Below the pieces are notes generated by a model, which was not told the origin of the DNA, did no database searches, and worked only from the letters and a program-made list of their open reading frames with translations. From a virus, in the IMG/VR virus record IMGVR_UViG_3300046003_004157, positions 1 through 22,999 of that record: 22,999 bases of DNA, one strand, 5' to 3'. Position numbers and translations under genes: made by a program. This document shows positions 14,480 through 22,618 of this stretch, in pieces (position 1 is the first letter of the stretch; each line of letters starts with the position of its first letter).

Positions 14480-14868
14480 AGGCCGGCCAGTAGGCCCTCA
14501 ATCGCCTCGTTTTCTGAACCTGCGAGCACATACAGGCCTCCGGACTTGACCCATTGCCGCTCGAAAGCGATCTGTTCGGGCTCTTGCCGGCCGCTCCGAG
14601 CCTTGGATTCCACCGCGACCGGGCGACCCTGAATGGCGCCGATGATGTCGGCCGACCCGACCAGGCCGAAGCTGACCGGCCGGGCGTTCGCCAGGATCAC
14701 CATTCCGGGCTGAACGGTCACCGTGCCGCCGACGCGCGCCTGGACGCGCCCGCCCTGCCATGCCTGTCCCGTGTTATTTCGCCAGACCAGGGCGTCCGGG
14801 AGCGATGAGACCGCGACCAGTGTCGCGTTCATAATGGCCTTCTCAGACCGGACGTTGCGCGCACTCAT
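14476..14868 (-). CDS. VRR-NUC domain nuclease
   Basis: A 130-residue protein that is almost only a VRR-NUC (PD-(D/E)XK) domain, related to the nuclease domain of FAN1 and stand-alone phage Holliday-junction-type nucleases. Visible catalytic residues are Glu9 in the first helix (RSEKAIMNA), Asp74 in GSADIIG, Glu87 and Lys89 in VESKA, and a following Gln-rich helix QEPEQIAFERQW. It probably resolves branched replication or recombination intermediates. Its ATG overlaps the helicase stop (ATGA), matching the common phage pairing of VRR-NUC with an SF2 helicase. Confidence 0.88.
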   Translation of the reverse strand: MSARNVRSEKAIMNATLVAVSSLPDALVWRNNTGQAWQGGRVQARVGGTVTVQPGMVILANARPVSFGLVGSADIIGAIQGRPVAVESKARSGRQEPEQIAFERQWVKSGGLYVLAGSENEAIEGLLAGL

Positions 14869-16430
14869 CGGCGGAACCTGCTGTAGGAGGTCCGCATCGC
14901 CATCTTCATCTGTGACCAGCGGACCGGTTTATCGTAGCCGCGCGCCCGGGCGAGGTTCTCGAAGTCCTCGCAACTGGTGCAGGCGTCCTCTTCTGCCTTC
15001 CGGGCGACCTTCCGGGCGCGGGTAGCCGCCGCTTTCTCCAGGGCGAGGCGCTCCTTCTCCGCGGCGCGCTCTTCGGCCTGTCGGCGTTTCATAGCCTCGC
15101 GTTCCAGCTTTTCGAGTTCTCCCTCGCGCTGCTTGATCTCTCGTGACGTCGCCGGCTTCTCGACGCCGCAGCCGGGGCAGGCCGGCAGGACTGAGGGATA
15201 CGCGCGGAAGCACTCCGGGCATTGGTGGATCGGCTCGGCGTCGTCCAGGGCGACGCGGACGCGCGGTGCCCGGCCCTCGAGCGTCCATTCGCGAGGATCG
15301 TCCGGCAGGCCATGGGTGAAAGCGTTGCCGGCATGGTCGCAGATAATCGCCCGCTTCTTGCCGGGTGCCGTCCGGAGCGCGCGGCCACACTGCTGCATGA
15401 ACAGGCTCAGGGACTTCGTGGGGCGCGCGAGGCCGCAGTAGACGATGCCCGGGACATCGTAACCTTCGCCGAACAGGTCGACGTTGGTCATGATGTCGAT
15501 CGCGCCTGACCGGAAGTCTGCGTCAATCCTGGCGCGCTCCCGGTCAGGCGTGGACCCATCGACGTGCTCGGCCCGAATGCCGGCCGCGCGGAACGCCTCG
15601 GCGATGTTTCGGCTGTGCTCGCGCGATGCGGCAAACACGATGCCGCGCTGCCCGGCGGCGAGACGCAGGTAGTGTTGCACGATGTCGCCGACCAATTCCG
15701 GCCGGTCCATCACGGCCTCGACCTCCGCCTTGTTGAAGTCTCCGGCCACGGTGTGGACGCCGCTCAGGTCCGGCCTCGACGGGGCGAAATAGTCGTAGGG
15801 ACTCAGGAAGCCTCGCTCGATCAGCTCCGCGACCGAAGGGCCGATCACCATGGCGTCGAAGTGATCGCCCAAGCCGCGGCCATCCAGTCGCTCGGGTGCG
15901 GCCGTGAGGCCGAGGATGTACGCGTCCGGATAAGCCTCCATGACGCGGGCCCATGTGGCGGCCGTTGCGTGCTGCGCTTCGTCCACGATGCCGAGGTCCG
16001 GCGGCAGTACCAGGTGCAGACGGTTCGCGAGCGTCTGCACGCCAGCGAGGATCATGTCGGCGGTGAGGTCGAGGGGTCGACCGGCGGCGATGAAACCGTG
16101 TGTGAGGCCCATGGCGTTGAAGGAGTCGCTGGTCTGGTCGAGCAGTTCCTTGCGATGAACGACGAACTGACCGGTGAACCCACTGCCGACGGCCGACAAC
16201 AGCGCCTGACCGGCGGTGAGGGTCTTCCCGCCGCCGGTCGGCAGGACGATCAGCACCCGCCGATAGCCCTGACGCATCAGGGCGGCGGCGCGCTGCAGCA
16301 GATCGAGCTGATAGTCCCGCAGGACCACTTCGGACAGCAGCGCGTCACGGATGGGGACCGGCAGGTGCAGATATTCGGGGATCTCGGTGGCCAGAGCGTA
16401 GAGGAGGCCCTGGCGGTGCGTCAGGGTCAC
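14865..16430 (-). CDS. SF2 DEAD/DEAH-type helicase with zinc ribbon
   Basis: About 521 residues from GTG at 16430, chosen because it makes a 4-base GTGA overlap with the polymerase stop and has GGGGA eight bases upstream; GTG at 16445 would add five residues. Motifs: Q-like LRDYQLDLL, Walker A PTGGGKT (about 64-70), DEAQH (about 150-154), TAAPERLDG, and motif VI QQCGRALR (about 346-353). Next comes a CPEC-x10-CPGC zinc ribbon (about 404-421) and a charged coiled coil (about 430-480). It probably unwinds or remodels DNA at phage forks with the neighbouring polymerase and VRR-NUC. Confidence 0.9.
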   Translation of the reverse strand: MTLTHRQGLLYALATEIPEYLHLPVPIRDALLSEVVLRDYQLDLLQRAAALMRQGYRRVLIVLPTGGGKTLTAGQALLSAVGSGFTGQFVVHRKELLDQTSDSFNAMGLTHGFIAAGRPLDLTADMILAGVQTLANRLHLVLPPDLGIVDEAQHATAATWARVMEAYPDAYILGLTAAPERLDGRGLGDHFDAMVIGPSVAELIERGFLSPYDYFAPSRPDLSGVHTVAGDFNKAEVEAVMDRPELVGDIVQHYLRLAAGQRGIVFAASREHSRNIAEAFRAAGIRAEHVDGSTPDRERARIDADFRSGAIDIMTNVDLFGEGYDVPGIVYCGLARPTKSLSLFMQQCGRALRTAPGKKRAIICDHAGNAFTHGLPDDPREWTLEGRAPRVRVALDDAEPIHQCPECFRAYPSVLPACPGCGVEKPATSREIKQREGELEKLEREAMKRRQAEERAAEKERLALEKAAATRARKVARKAEEDACTSCEDFENLARARGYDKPVRWSQMKMAMRTSYSRFRR

Positions 16431-18445
16431 GCCGCCAGTCCCCACAGCAGCAGCGCCGGCATGGTGTTCGCCTTCGTCAGCCGCACCTTCATCGGCTCGG
16501 GAGGCCGCTCGGTGAAGCCGAGCGCCATCAGGATGTCGCGGGTCTCGGCGATGTAGCGATCGTAGTCGATGTCGTCGGGCAGTTCGTCCGGCAGCGTCAT
16601 GCAGGGGGCGGCGCCATCTGTCGTGCCGACCTTCGCGTAGGTCCCCTTTCCGTTCGGCTTGGCCTTCAGGATTTCATCGCCGTCGGTCGCCCAGTAATAT
16701 CGGACCGTCTTACCGAGGTACTTCCCCCGCCAGGTTCCGCCGCCGTCGACCTTCACCACTCGCACGAACTGCTTGATGTCGGTGCAGCCGTAAATCGTCT
16801 CCTCGATCGGCGTGCCGTCCTTAATCAGAGCCAGCGCGGCGTCGGAGCAGATCGTGGAGGTCGGGTTCTTCATAAGCATCTTGCGCTCATCCCGGTCGCT
16901 CGGGTTTTTCGCCCAAGGATTCGCGTACCATCCGATGCGCTTATGTCCGCCGTCGGCTTTCACAGCCATGTAGTTGTTGACGTTAGCGTTGTAGATCGCG
17001 GAATATTCGGCGAACTCCAAACCGAAACCCGTTACGGCTTCCCAGTCGTTTGTAATATCGGCAAGGGCAGACGGCAGCAGCCGGTCTTTGAACTCACCTT
17101 CCTTGCCGACTCCTTCAAACATCTCGCGAGGACAGCGGAAAAGCACGCCGTCTGTATTGCCGCTTATGACCTGGACCCCGGCAGCTTCGGCCTTCTCGAT
17201 CAGCATCAACAGCGTTAGTTGACCTGTGAGCGTCACCGAAATAAGCAAATGCGGAGCGTACAAGATGCTGTAGCGCGATCCGAGTTTGCCGTAGACACCG
17301 TTTAGGGCAATCTTCATGCCCTTATCTTTGACCTTGTCCTTGTTTTTCTTCGCGAGGACGCGCTCGTCCTTGATTTTCTGATAAATCGGCAGAAAATGGT
17401 GACCGATGGACTTCGGAAACAGGCCGAGCGCCATGATTATGCTCGGGTACTGGCTCGTCACGTCGGCATCAACAAGGACATAGTCCTCATCGCTGCGAGC
17501 CACGCGGCTTTTCTCCGTCGAATGTAGTCCGCCCGTCCCCATCGAATATACGGTGCTGCCGATGGTGACTTCGATTTCCTTGAGCCAGGTCGGAGTCACT
17601 GTCTTGCCGTCAGCGCCCACTACAAACTCGACACCGCGAATACGCTCTAAGATCTCCTGCAGTGCGGGCGTGTCGAACTTCATAAAGGCCGGCACTGGAT
17701 AGTGAAACGTCGTGCCGGGCGGCGTTTCGACCTTCTTCAGTTTGGTTTTTGTAATCTGCTCGACGCGCTTCCGGACGATCGTTTCGCCGATTTGGCTGTC
17801 AGACTTCGAGCGGAAGTCCTCGTCGTATTCCTTGCCGAGCGCGACGCGCAGTTCGAGCGGCTCCTTGAGCGCCACGAACAGGTTCTCGGTCGCATCGAGG
17901 TCCGAGGTCAGGCAATAGTCGATGGTCGCGTCCATCTGCTCATCAGTCAGACGAGCTTCGGGGTCGAACGGCAGATCCTGCATTCTTTTCCCGTGCAGGC
18001 GGCCGTTCAGTGTCTTCAGGCTGGTGAAGACCGCGCCGCCGGACTCGCCGGGCTTCGTCTGCTGACCGTTTGGCTGCGGCTCCTTGAGGTCGATCGTGTC
18101 GCACCGTCGGGGGATCACCACGTCGAGGAACCTAGCGACCTCCCAGTGCGGCATTTTGCTGGTTATGATGGCGTCCGACTTCGACTTGATATTGCGAAGA
18201 ATGGTTGCTTGCGGCACTTTTTGGCGTGACAGGTCGATGGCGTACCAGATCAACGGAATGTCGTAGCCGTCGCTGTTGTAGCCGACGATGGTGTTGGCCA
18301 GCAGGATGCGACGCACGCGCTCGTGGTCCCACCCGTCGGTGCGACGGGAGAGCTCGAAACCGATCCGCAGGCCGTCCGTCTGCCGCTTGAAGCCGACATA
18401 GAAGAACTCGTGCGCGACCTCGATGTCCGCGAAGACGACGCTCAT
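16427..18445 (-). CDS. B-family DNA polymerase with 3'-5' exonuclease
   Basis: A 672-residue replicative polymerase. The proofreading domain has DIE (Asp7, Glu9), YNSDGYD (Asn57, Asp62) and YCLTSD (Tyr177, Asp182). The polymerase domain has GTGGLHS (303-309), motif A DVTSQYPS from Asp328, motif B KIALNGVYG (378-386) and motif C GNTDG with Asp432. In motif C the usual first Asp of DTD is Asn430. Motifs A and B are only about 40 residues apart, so the TPR2 insertion of protein-primed phi29-type enzymes is absent. Hand counts of two 60-base blocks near 17.3 kb give 45-48% GC, below the flanks. Both ends overlap neighbours by 4 bases. Confidence 0.88.
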   Translation of the reverse strand: MSVVFADIEVAHEFFYVGFKRQTDGLRIGFELSRRTDGWDHERVRRILLANTIVGYNSDGYDIPLIWYAIDLSRQKVPQATILRNIKSKSDAIITSKMPHWEVARFLDVVIPRRCDTIDLKEPQPNGQQTKPGESGGAVFTSLKTLNGRLHGKRMQDLPFDPEARLTDEQMDATIDYCLTSDLDATENLFVALKEPLELRVALGKEYDEDFRSKSDSQIGETIVRKRVEQITKTKLKKVETPPGTTFHYPVPAFMKFDTPALQEILERIRGVEFVVGADGKTVTPTWLKEIEVTIGSTVYSMGTGGLHSTEKSRVARSDEDYVLVDADVTSQYPSIIMALGLFPKSIGHHFLPIYQKIKDERVLAKKNKDKVKDKGMKIALNGVYGKLGSRYSILYAPHLLISVTLTGQLTLLMLIEKAEAAGVQVISGNTDGVLFRCPREMFEGVGKEGEFKDRLLPSALADITNDWEAVTGFGLEFAEYSAIYNANVNNYMAVKADGGHKRIGWYANPWAKNPSDRDERKMLMKNPTSTICSDAALALIKDGTPIEETIYGCTDIKQFVRVVKVDGGGTWRGKYLGKTVRYYWATDGDEILKAKPNGKGTYAKVGTTDGAAPCMTLPDELPDDIDYDRYIAETRDILMALGFTERPPEPMKVRLTKANTMPALLLWGLAA

Positions 18446-19422
18446 GCGACGAGGGCCCAGAGGTCTACAGCAGCCATGACCGTCCGCGGCCGCGCGGCGA
18501 CAATGCGTGCCTCAGCGATCGCCGCGTAGTCCTCATTGAGTTCGCAACCAATCCAGTTGCGACCGTGCTGCTCGGCGACGAGGCCGGTTGTCCCCGCGCC
18601 GAAGAAGGGGTCGAGGACGGTGCCGCCGACGGGGCAACCGGCGAGAATGCAGGGCTCAATCAGGCCGGGCGGATAGGTGGCGAAGTGGGCTTCCTTGAAG
18701 GGCTTAGTCGCCACAGACCAAACGGAGCGTCGGTTGCGGGTTTCTGGCGCTCCGTCCCTCCGAATCGTCTCGGCATATCGACCATTGAAACCGGCGTGGC
18801 GGCGGCTATGCCCGCGTTGCTTGTCGTTTGCAGGATTGTCGGTCCACTGCGCTTTTCGGGAGACAGCGTCTTCCTTCACAGCCTCCGAATCGTAGAAGTA
18901 GCGCGGCGTTTTGGTCAGCATGAAGATGTATTCGTGAGCCTTCGTGCAGCGATCGCGCACGGACTCCGGCATCGGGTTTGGCTTGTGCCAGATGATGTCC
19001 TGCCGCAGATACCAGCCCGCCTCCTGAAGCGCGAAGGCTACTCGCCACGGAATACCGATCAGGTCTTTGGGCTTCAGGCCGTAATCTGATGCGCGCTGTC
19101 CTCGTCCGCTGACCGCCTGCGCCGCACCGTGTTTCGGACCACCCTTGGTCTGCTCGACCTGATAGGTCCGATTCGCAGCATACGAATCCCCAAGGTTCAA
19201 CCACAGCGTCCCGTCGTCCCGAAGCACACGCCAGACCTCGTCGAAGACCTCAACCATTGCGGCGACGAACTCGGCAGGCGTCGGCTCAAGGCCAATCTGT
19301 CCCTCGTGCCCGTAATCGCGCAGCCCGAAGTACGGCGGCGAGGTCACGACGCAGTCGACGCTCTGATCGGGCAGCGAGCGCAGGGATTCCCGGCAGTCGC
19401 CAATAAGCAGGCTACCTGTCAC
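18442..19422 (-). CDS. Beta-class DNA methyltransferase, SPPY type
   Basis: A 326-residue amino-methyltransferase. The catalytic motif IV, TSPPY (27-31, followed by FGLRDYG), comes first and the AdoMet-binding motif I DPFFGAGTTG (271-280) comes near the C terminus, which defines the beta class. SPPY rather than DPPY or NPPY is typical of N4-cytosine enzymes, so N4-methylcytosine is the likelier product, but N6-adenine cannot be excluded. No restriction partner is nearby, so protection from host restriction or an epigenetic role is likely. The start is GTG at 19422, four bases after the stop of the upstream gene; its stop overlaps the polymerase ATG (ATGA). Confidence 0.9.
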   Translation of the reverse strand: MTGSLLIGDCRESLRSLPDQSVDCVVTSPPYFGLRDYGHEGQIGLEPTPAEFVAAMVEVFDEVWRVLRDDGTLWLNLGDSYAANRTYQVEQTKGGPKHGAAQAVSGRGQRASDYGLKPKDLIGIPWRVAFALQEAGWYLRQDIIWHKPNPMPESVRDRCTKAHEYIFMLTKTPRYFYDSEAVKEDAVSRKAQWTDNPANDKQRGHSRRHAGFNGRYAETIRRDGAPETRNRRSVWSVATKPFKEAHFATYPPGLIEPCILAGCPVGGTVLDPFFGAGTTGLVAEQHGRNWIGCELNEDYAAIAEARIVAARPRTVMAAVDLWALVA

Positions 19423-19426
19423 TGGA

Positions 19427-19792
19427 TCAGTACCGCCCCTTGACCAGCAGCGGCAGCCCCGACTTGTCGCGGCGATAGGCGACGAAGGCGTCCGACGACG
19501 CCTCGCGCTTCAGGCGCTGCTCCTCCTGCCACGCGGGATCTGCCGCGCGGGCGGCGCAGACTTCGGGTGGGTCCTGGAACGGATTGACACGCGCCTGCTG
19601 CGCGATCATGGCGGCGCGTTCAGCGCGGGCGATGTCGCCGGCAGCGATGCGCTCGGCCTCCGTCATCGGGACGTAGGGTTCGGTCTCGGGTTCGAGCACG
19701 GGCTCGGCAAAAAACTGCCGCATGGCCTCCGTGCCATCGAGGTCATCGGGCCGCTTGAACAGGCTTCGGAGCCAGATAGTTATTGATTTCAT
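19427..19792 (-). CDS. Unknown small charged protein
   Basis: A 121-residue protein that I do not recognise. It has a short basic amphipathic N terminus (IWLRSLFKRP), an acidic Glu/Pro section around residues 28-45, then a charged helical region with many Ala, Arg and Glu. No catalytic motif or membrane segment is evident. GGAG stands nine bases before its ATG, and the base of a long inverted repeat touches that ribosome site, so translation may be structure-controlled. It is co-transcribed with the downstream methyltransferase (4-bp gap). Confidence 0.75.
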   Translation of the reverse strand: MKSITIWLRSLFKRPDDLDGTEAMRQFFAEPVLEPETEPYVPMTEAERIAAGDIARAERAAMIAQQARVNPFQDPPEVCAARAADPAWQEEQRLKREASSDAFVAYRRDKSGLPLLVKGRY

Positions 19793-19803
19793 GGGTGTCC
19801 ACT

Positions 19804-19907
19804 CCGGGCGTTCGGGTGGACTGCCGCGCCGCAGACTCAGTCCGCGTTGGCGCCACCCGACCGAGTTCGCCCGACCAGGGTGCGCGGCAGTCCGCCGGAA
19901 CGCCCGG
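19804..19907 (-). promoter_or_regulatory. 26-bp inverted repeat leader with competing fold
   Basis: The 142-bp gap between the SSB-like gene and the small gene contains arms at 19804-19829 and 19882-19907 that are reverse complements with 2 mismatches in 26. A rival fold pairs 19812-19819 with 19853-19860 (8 bp) and 19805-19810 with 19868-19873 (6 bp), using the same left arm. In the minus-strand transcript the structure ends at the ribosome site of the next gene. This suggests an attenuator-like or translational switch, or an origin-like structure; function is unproven. Confidence 0.5.
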
Positions 19908-19934
19908 CCGCCGAAGCAGCCGAGCGCGTGGGCG

Positions 19935-20651
19935 TCAGAGCAGGTCGGTCAGGTCGCCGCCGCCGGCCGCGCCGGGGCCGTCCATGCCGTCGTCATCGAA
20001 ATCGTCCAGGTCATCGACGTCCGACTCATCCAGGTGATAGCCACCGGCCATTGCCTCGCCTTCCTGGTAGGACCGGATGAGTTCGCAGGTCGAGAAAACG
20101 CCAGGCGAGCCCTTTTCCGTGCCGTAGAACGACACGATCACGTCGGCGTAGCTGCCGCCGTAGAACACTTCGCCGATGTCGCCCAGGGTGATGTGACGCA
20201 CCTGCCCCTTCCAGTTGGCAGGGACGACTTGCCCCGCCAGGACGCAAAGATGCTTCAGGCGATCGAGGAGTTTCGGACGCTTCTTTCCGCCGTCGGGTCC
20301 GGAGGTGCTGAGACCCTTGTTGCCCTCATAGCCGGCGTAAACCTTGCCTTCCTTGTTCTTCCACTTGGACCCGTCGCGGAAGCAGATCCGCTTCGGCGCG
20401 TCCTCGGCGATCTGCTTGAACCGTTCAGGGTCCTTCCACTGCTTGTCGCAGGCCGCCCTGATCGCGGCCATGATCTTCGCGTTGTTCTCGGCGAACGTCG
20501 GAGACGAGGCCTCATTGATGATGTTCAGGTGGTGGGTTTTCTTGTCGGGATTGTCCTCCGACTTGGCGCGGGCTTCCACCAGTGCATCGGTAAACGACAA
20601 CCGGACGCGTTTCAGCGTCACGGTCCGGGCATCTTTGGGCTTCTCGGTCAT
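19935..20651 (-). CDS. DUF2815 single-strand DNA-binding protein (Enc34 type)
   Basis: A 238-residue protein with the DUF2815 pattern: TVTLKRVRLSFTDAL at the N terminus, THHLNIINEAS, ICFRDGSKW, AGYEGNKGLST, and a C-terminal YGGSYADVIVSFYGTEKGSPGVF. The family includes the Enc34 phage ssDNA-binding protein with an OB-type fold. The last 30 residues are very acidic (DVDDLDDFDDDG), like the protein-docking tail of SSBs. It coats single-stranded DNA during replication or recombination. It lies 30 bp after the DUF2800 nuclease gene, the usual pairing. Confidence 0.88.
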   Translation of the reverse strand: MTEKPKDARTVTLKRVRLSFTDALVEARAKSEDNPDKKTHHLNIINEASSPTFAENNAKIMAAIRAACDKQWKDPERFKQIAEDAPKRICFRDGSKWKNKEGKVYAGYEGNKGLSTSGPDGGKKRPKLLDRLKHLCVLAGQVVPANWKGQVRHITLGDIGEVFYGGSYADVIVSFYGTEKGSPGVFSTCELIRSYQEGEAMAGGYHLDESDVDDLDDFDDDGMDGPGAAGGGDLTDLL

Positions 20652-20681
20652 ATCAGTCTCGCAGTTTCAGGTTTCAGGGCT

Positions 20682-21902
20682 TCAGAGCAGATCGTCGAGG
20701 AGGGCGATCTCTTCGTGGACGTCCGTGATGGCCGGCCGCGGGTCGTGGACCGAAACCAGCGTGGGCTTGCCGGGCTTGCGGTCGATCAGATGCTGCAACG
20801 CCTCCCAGGCGGCCGGATTTCCCGGCTTCCGCTTGGTCGGTGCGAGCAGTTTTTGGGCGTCGGGGATGCCGATGGGGCCGCTCTTGAGGCCCTTCGCTCC
20901 GAGGGCTTCCTCGAGCAGCGCGGCCGCGGCCTTTTCGTCGGTGTAGAATCGGTCGCCGAGCTTGCCGTCGACCACTTTCGAGCCCGGGTCGGGGTTTCCA
21001 GCGATGCCGGCCTCGATGGAGTGGGAAACGATCCTGTCGAGCCATTCTTTTGCCTGCGGCGCGTGGCGGGCGATGAAATATCGGCGGGTCGGATCGATCA
21101 GCGCGGGGTCGGGGAACGCCGGCTCGTCGTCGAGGTCGTCCAGGGCGAGGATTTCACCCTCGAACAGCTCGTCGTAGAACTGGTTGTAGGCGGCACAGCC
21201 CTCGGGCAGATCCTTGACGGGGCAGTATTTGCAGCCGCCCTTGGTCACCTGGAACTGTGGGTCGGGCCCGTCGATCGCGGCCACGGCCGGCTTCAGGACA
21301 TCCTGACCCCACTGCAGCAGTTCATCGACGCTGCATGACCATGGTTTCAGGCCGCCGGCGCGCGGCTGGTCGATGACCAGGGTCACCTCATCGACAGCAC
21401 CCTCGAGGTCGAAGTTGTCGATCACGCCGAGCGCGTAAATCTTGAGCTGCGGGGACCACGGTTCGACCCACTCGAAGCCGAACTTCAGGTCGTCGATGAT
21501 CGCGCGACGGAGGGCGCGCTGAATGATCGCGGTGTCCAGCGTCCCGTAGTTGCCGGGCATCCAGCGGTCGAGGTTGACGCGATGCTCGACGATCATGTCG
21601 CCGGGCTGTTCCCGGAGCCAGTCGATGCCGAGCTGCAGGAACTCCGCGGTCTCCTCGGTGCAGGTGTAATCGGCGCCGTTGATCGTCAGGACGCTGCCGA
21701 TGAAGTCGTATGCGTCGACCCCGAGCGTCAGCGCGTCGCCGCGGACCTGGTGCGCCGCCGTGCCCTCATCCGCCGGGATCGAAGACGAGCGCGGGTCGAT
21801 GCGCCCTTCGGCGATCAGGCGCTCAATCAGACGCACCGACGCGTGGCAGTAGAGCCACCGAGGGGACGCTGACGGGCTGAGGCGGGCGTGGGTTGAGGAC
21901 AT
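20682..21902 (-). CDS. DUF2800 RecB/Cas4-like nuclease with Fe-S cysteines
   Basis: A 406-residue DUF2800 protein. It begins HARLSPSASPRWLYCHASV, typical of the family. PD-(D/E)XK nuclease residues are visible: His51 (GTAAHQ), Asp123 (YGTLDTA), Asp138 and Lys140 (IDDLK), and the RecB-type QxxxY at Gln152-Tyr156. Four cysteines (19, 224, 227, 236) have the Cas4/AddB iron-sulphur arrangement, one N-terminal and three C-terminal. It is probably an exonuclease supplying single strands for the adjacent SSB in recombination-linked replication. The ATG has only a modest GGAA ribosome site. A structured 160-bp leader lies upstream. Confidence 0.88.
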   Translation of the reverse strand: MSSTHARLSPSASPRWLYCHASVRLIERLIAEGRIDPRSSSIPADEGTAAHQVRGDALTLGVDAYDFIGSVLTINGADYTCTEETAEFLQLGIDWLREQPGDMIVEHRVNLDRWMPGNYGTLDTAIIQRALRRAIIDDLKFGFEWVEPWSPQLKIYALGVIDNFDLEGAVDEVTLVIDQPRAGGLKPWSCSVDELLQWGQDVLKPAVAAIDGPDPQFQVTKGGCKYCPVKDLPEGCAAYNQFYDELFEGEILALDDLDDEPAFPDPALIDPTRRYFIARHAPQAKEWLDRIVSHSIEAGIAGNPDPGSKVVDGKLGDRFYTDEKAAAALLEEALGAKGLKSGPIGIPDAQKLLAPTKRKPGNPAAWEALQHLIDRKPGKPTLVSVHDPRPAITDVHEEIALLDDLL

Positions 21903-21925
21903 CAGGTTCCATGAGGCGTTCGGTA

Positions 21926-22032
21926 GGACCGGCGGCCCGTCGCCACCCTCTTCAGGCAGCTATGGGAGCCCTGTGCGGAGCAGATTTCGGGGCGCACACC
22001 CGCTTATCCGCCGGTCCAACGGAGCGCCCCGA
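21926..22032 (-). promoter_or_regulatory. Crossing inverted repeats, possible pseudoknot leader
   Basis: The 160-bp gap upstream of the DUF2800 gene has two perfect inverted repeats that cross: GGACCGGCGG (21926-21935) with CCGCCGGTCC (22008-22017), and TCGGGGCGC (21987-21995) with GCGCCCCGA (22024-22032). Crossing arms can form a pseudoknot or two alternative states. A small CCCC-GCAA-GGGG hairpin (22033-22044, GNRA loop in the minus-strand RNA) adjoins. Function is unknown; a structured 5' leader or intergenic terminator is possible. Confidence 0.45.
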
Positions 22033-22062
22033 CCCCTTGCGGGGCCGAGGGTCCGTGTCAGA

Positions 22063-22554
22063 TCAGAGCGTTTCTTCGACCGGCTCGGCGGGGCAGAGGT
22101 CGCCGTTCTCCAGGTCCTTCTTCAGCGTGTTGATGAACGCCTGACGCTTGTCGTCCGGCACGGTGGCCGCGCCGCCGGTGGCGCCGACCCTGCCGAACAG
22201 GTCCTGCACGCGAGCCACGCGGGCGGCGCGCTCTTCAGCCCGGTCGGTGCCGCCGACGAACTCGGCGATGGCCTTGTTCAGCGGGTCGTTCAGGTCCGGC
22301 TGCGGCTTCGCGGCGGCGGCCGGCGCGGTGGTTTCGGCGGCGGGGGTCTCAGCTTCGGCGGCGGCTTCGGCGGCCGGGGCCTCGTCGGCCTTCTTCGTGC
22401 GGGTCGAGGGCTTCGGCGCCGAGGCGGCAGCGGCGGCGGCCAGCACGCGTTCGCGGCCGCCGGCGGCCTCGACCAGCAGGCGGCTGTTTTCGGTGACGGC
22501 GGCGGTGTTCGCGGCGAGGGCAGCGATCAGGGACTGGGCGACGGCGGCTTCCAT
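22063..22554 (-). CDS. Unknown Ala-rich early protein
   Basis: A 163-residue protein from the ATG at 22554, which has GGAG eight bases upstream; a longer reading lacks a ribosome site and runs into the operator region. The first part (about 1-38) looks helical (VAQSLIAALAANTAAVTENSR), the middle (about 40-95) is Ala/Pro/Glu-rich and probably disordered, and the C-terminal 65 residues (DPLNKAIAEFVGG to EETL) look compact. I do not recognise the family. As the first gene of the leftward early region behind an operator pair, it may be an early regulatory or accessory protein. Confidence 0.75.
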   Translation of the reverse strand: MEAAVAQSLIAALAANTAAVTENSRLLVEAAGGRERVLAAAAAASAPKPSTRTKKADEAPAAEAAAEAETPAAETTAPAAAAKPQPDLNDPLNKAIAEFVGGTDRAEERAARVARVQDLFGRVGATGGAATVPDDKRQAFINTLKKDLENGDLCPAEPVEETL

Positions 22555-22589
22555 GGGATTCTCCGGTGGGTGGTGGGGTGGTGAGCCGC

Positions 22590-22618
22590 AGAGAACCACC
22601 AACGCCGGAAACTTTCAA
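22590..22618 (-). promoter_or_regulatory. Possible leftward early promoter
   Basis: On the minus strand TTGAAA (22618-22613), 17 bases and TTCTCT (22595-22590) stand upstream of the Ala-rich gene. The -35 again comes from an operator arm, as at the other two phage promoters, but the -10 is poor, so this is tentative. Confidence 0.3.

Noticed and set aside
15564-16556. A 330-residue plus-strand frame
   Set aside because: It is antisense to the helicase motifs and the polymerase C terminus; the minus strand carries full Walker and DEAQH motifs.
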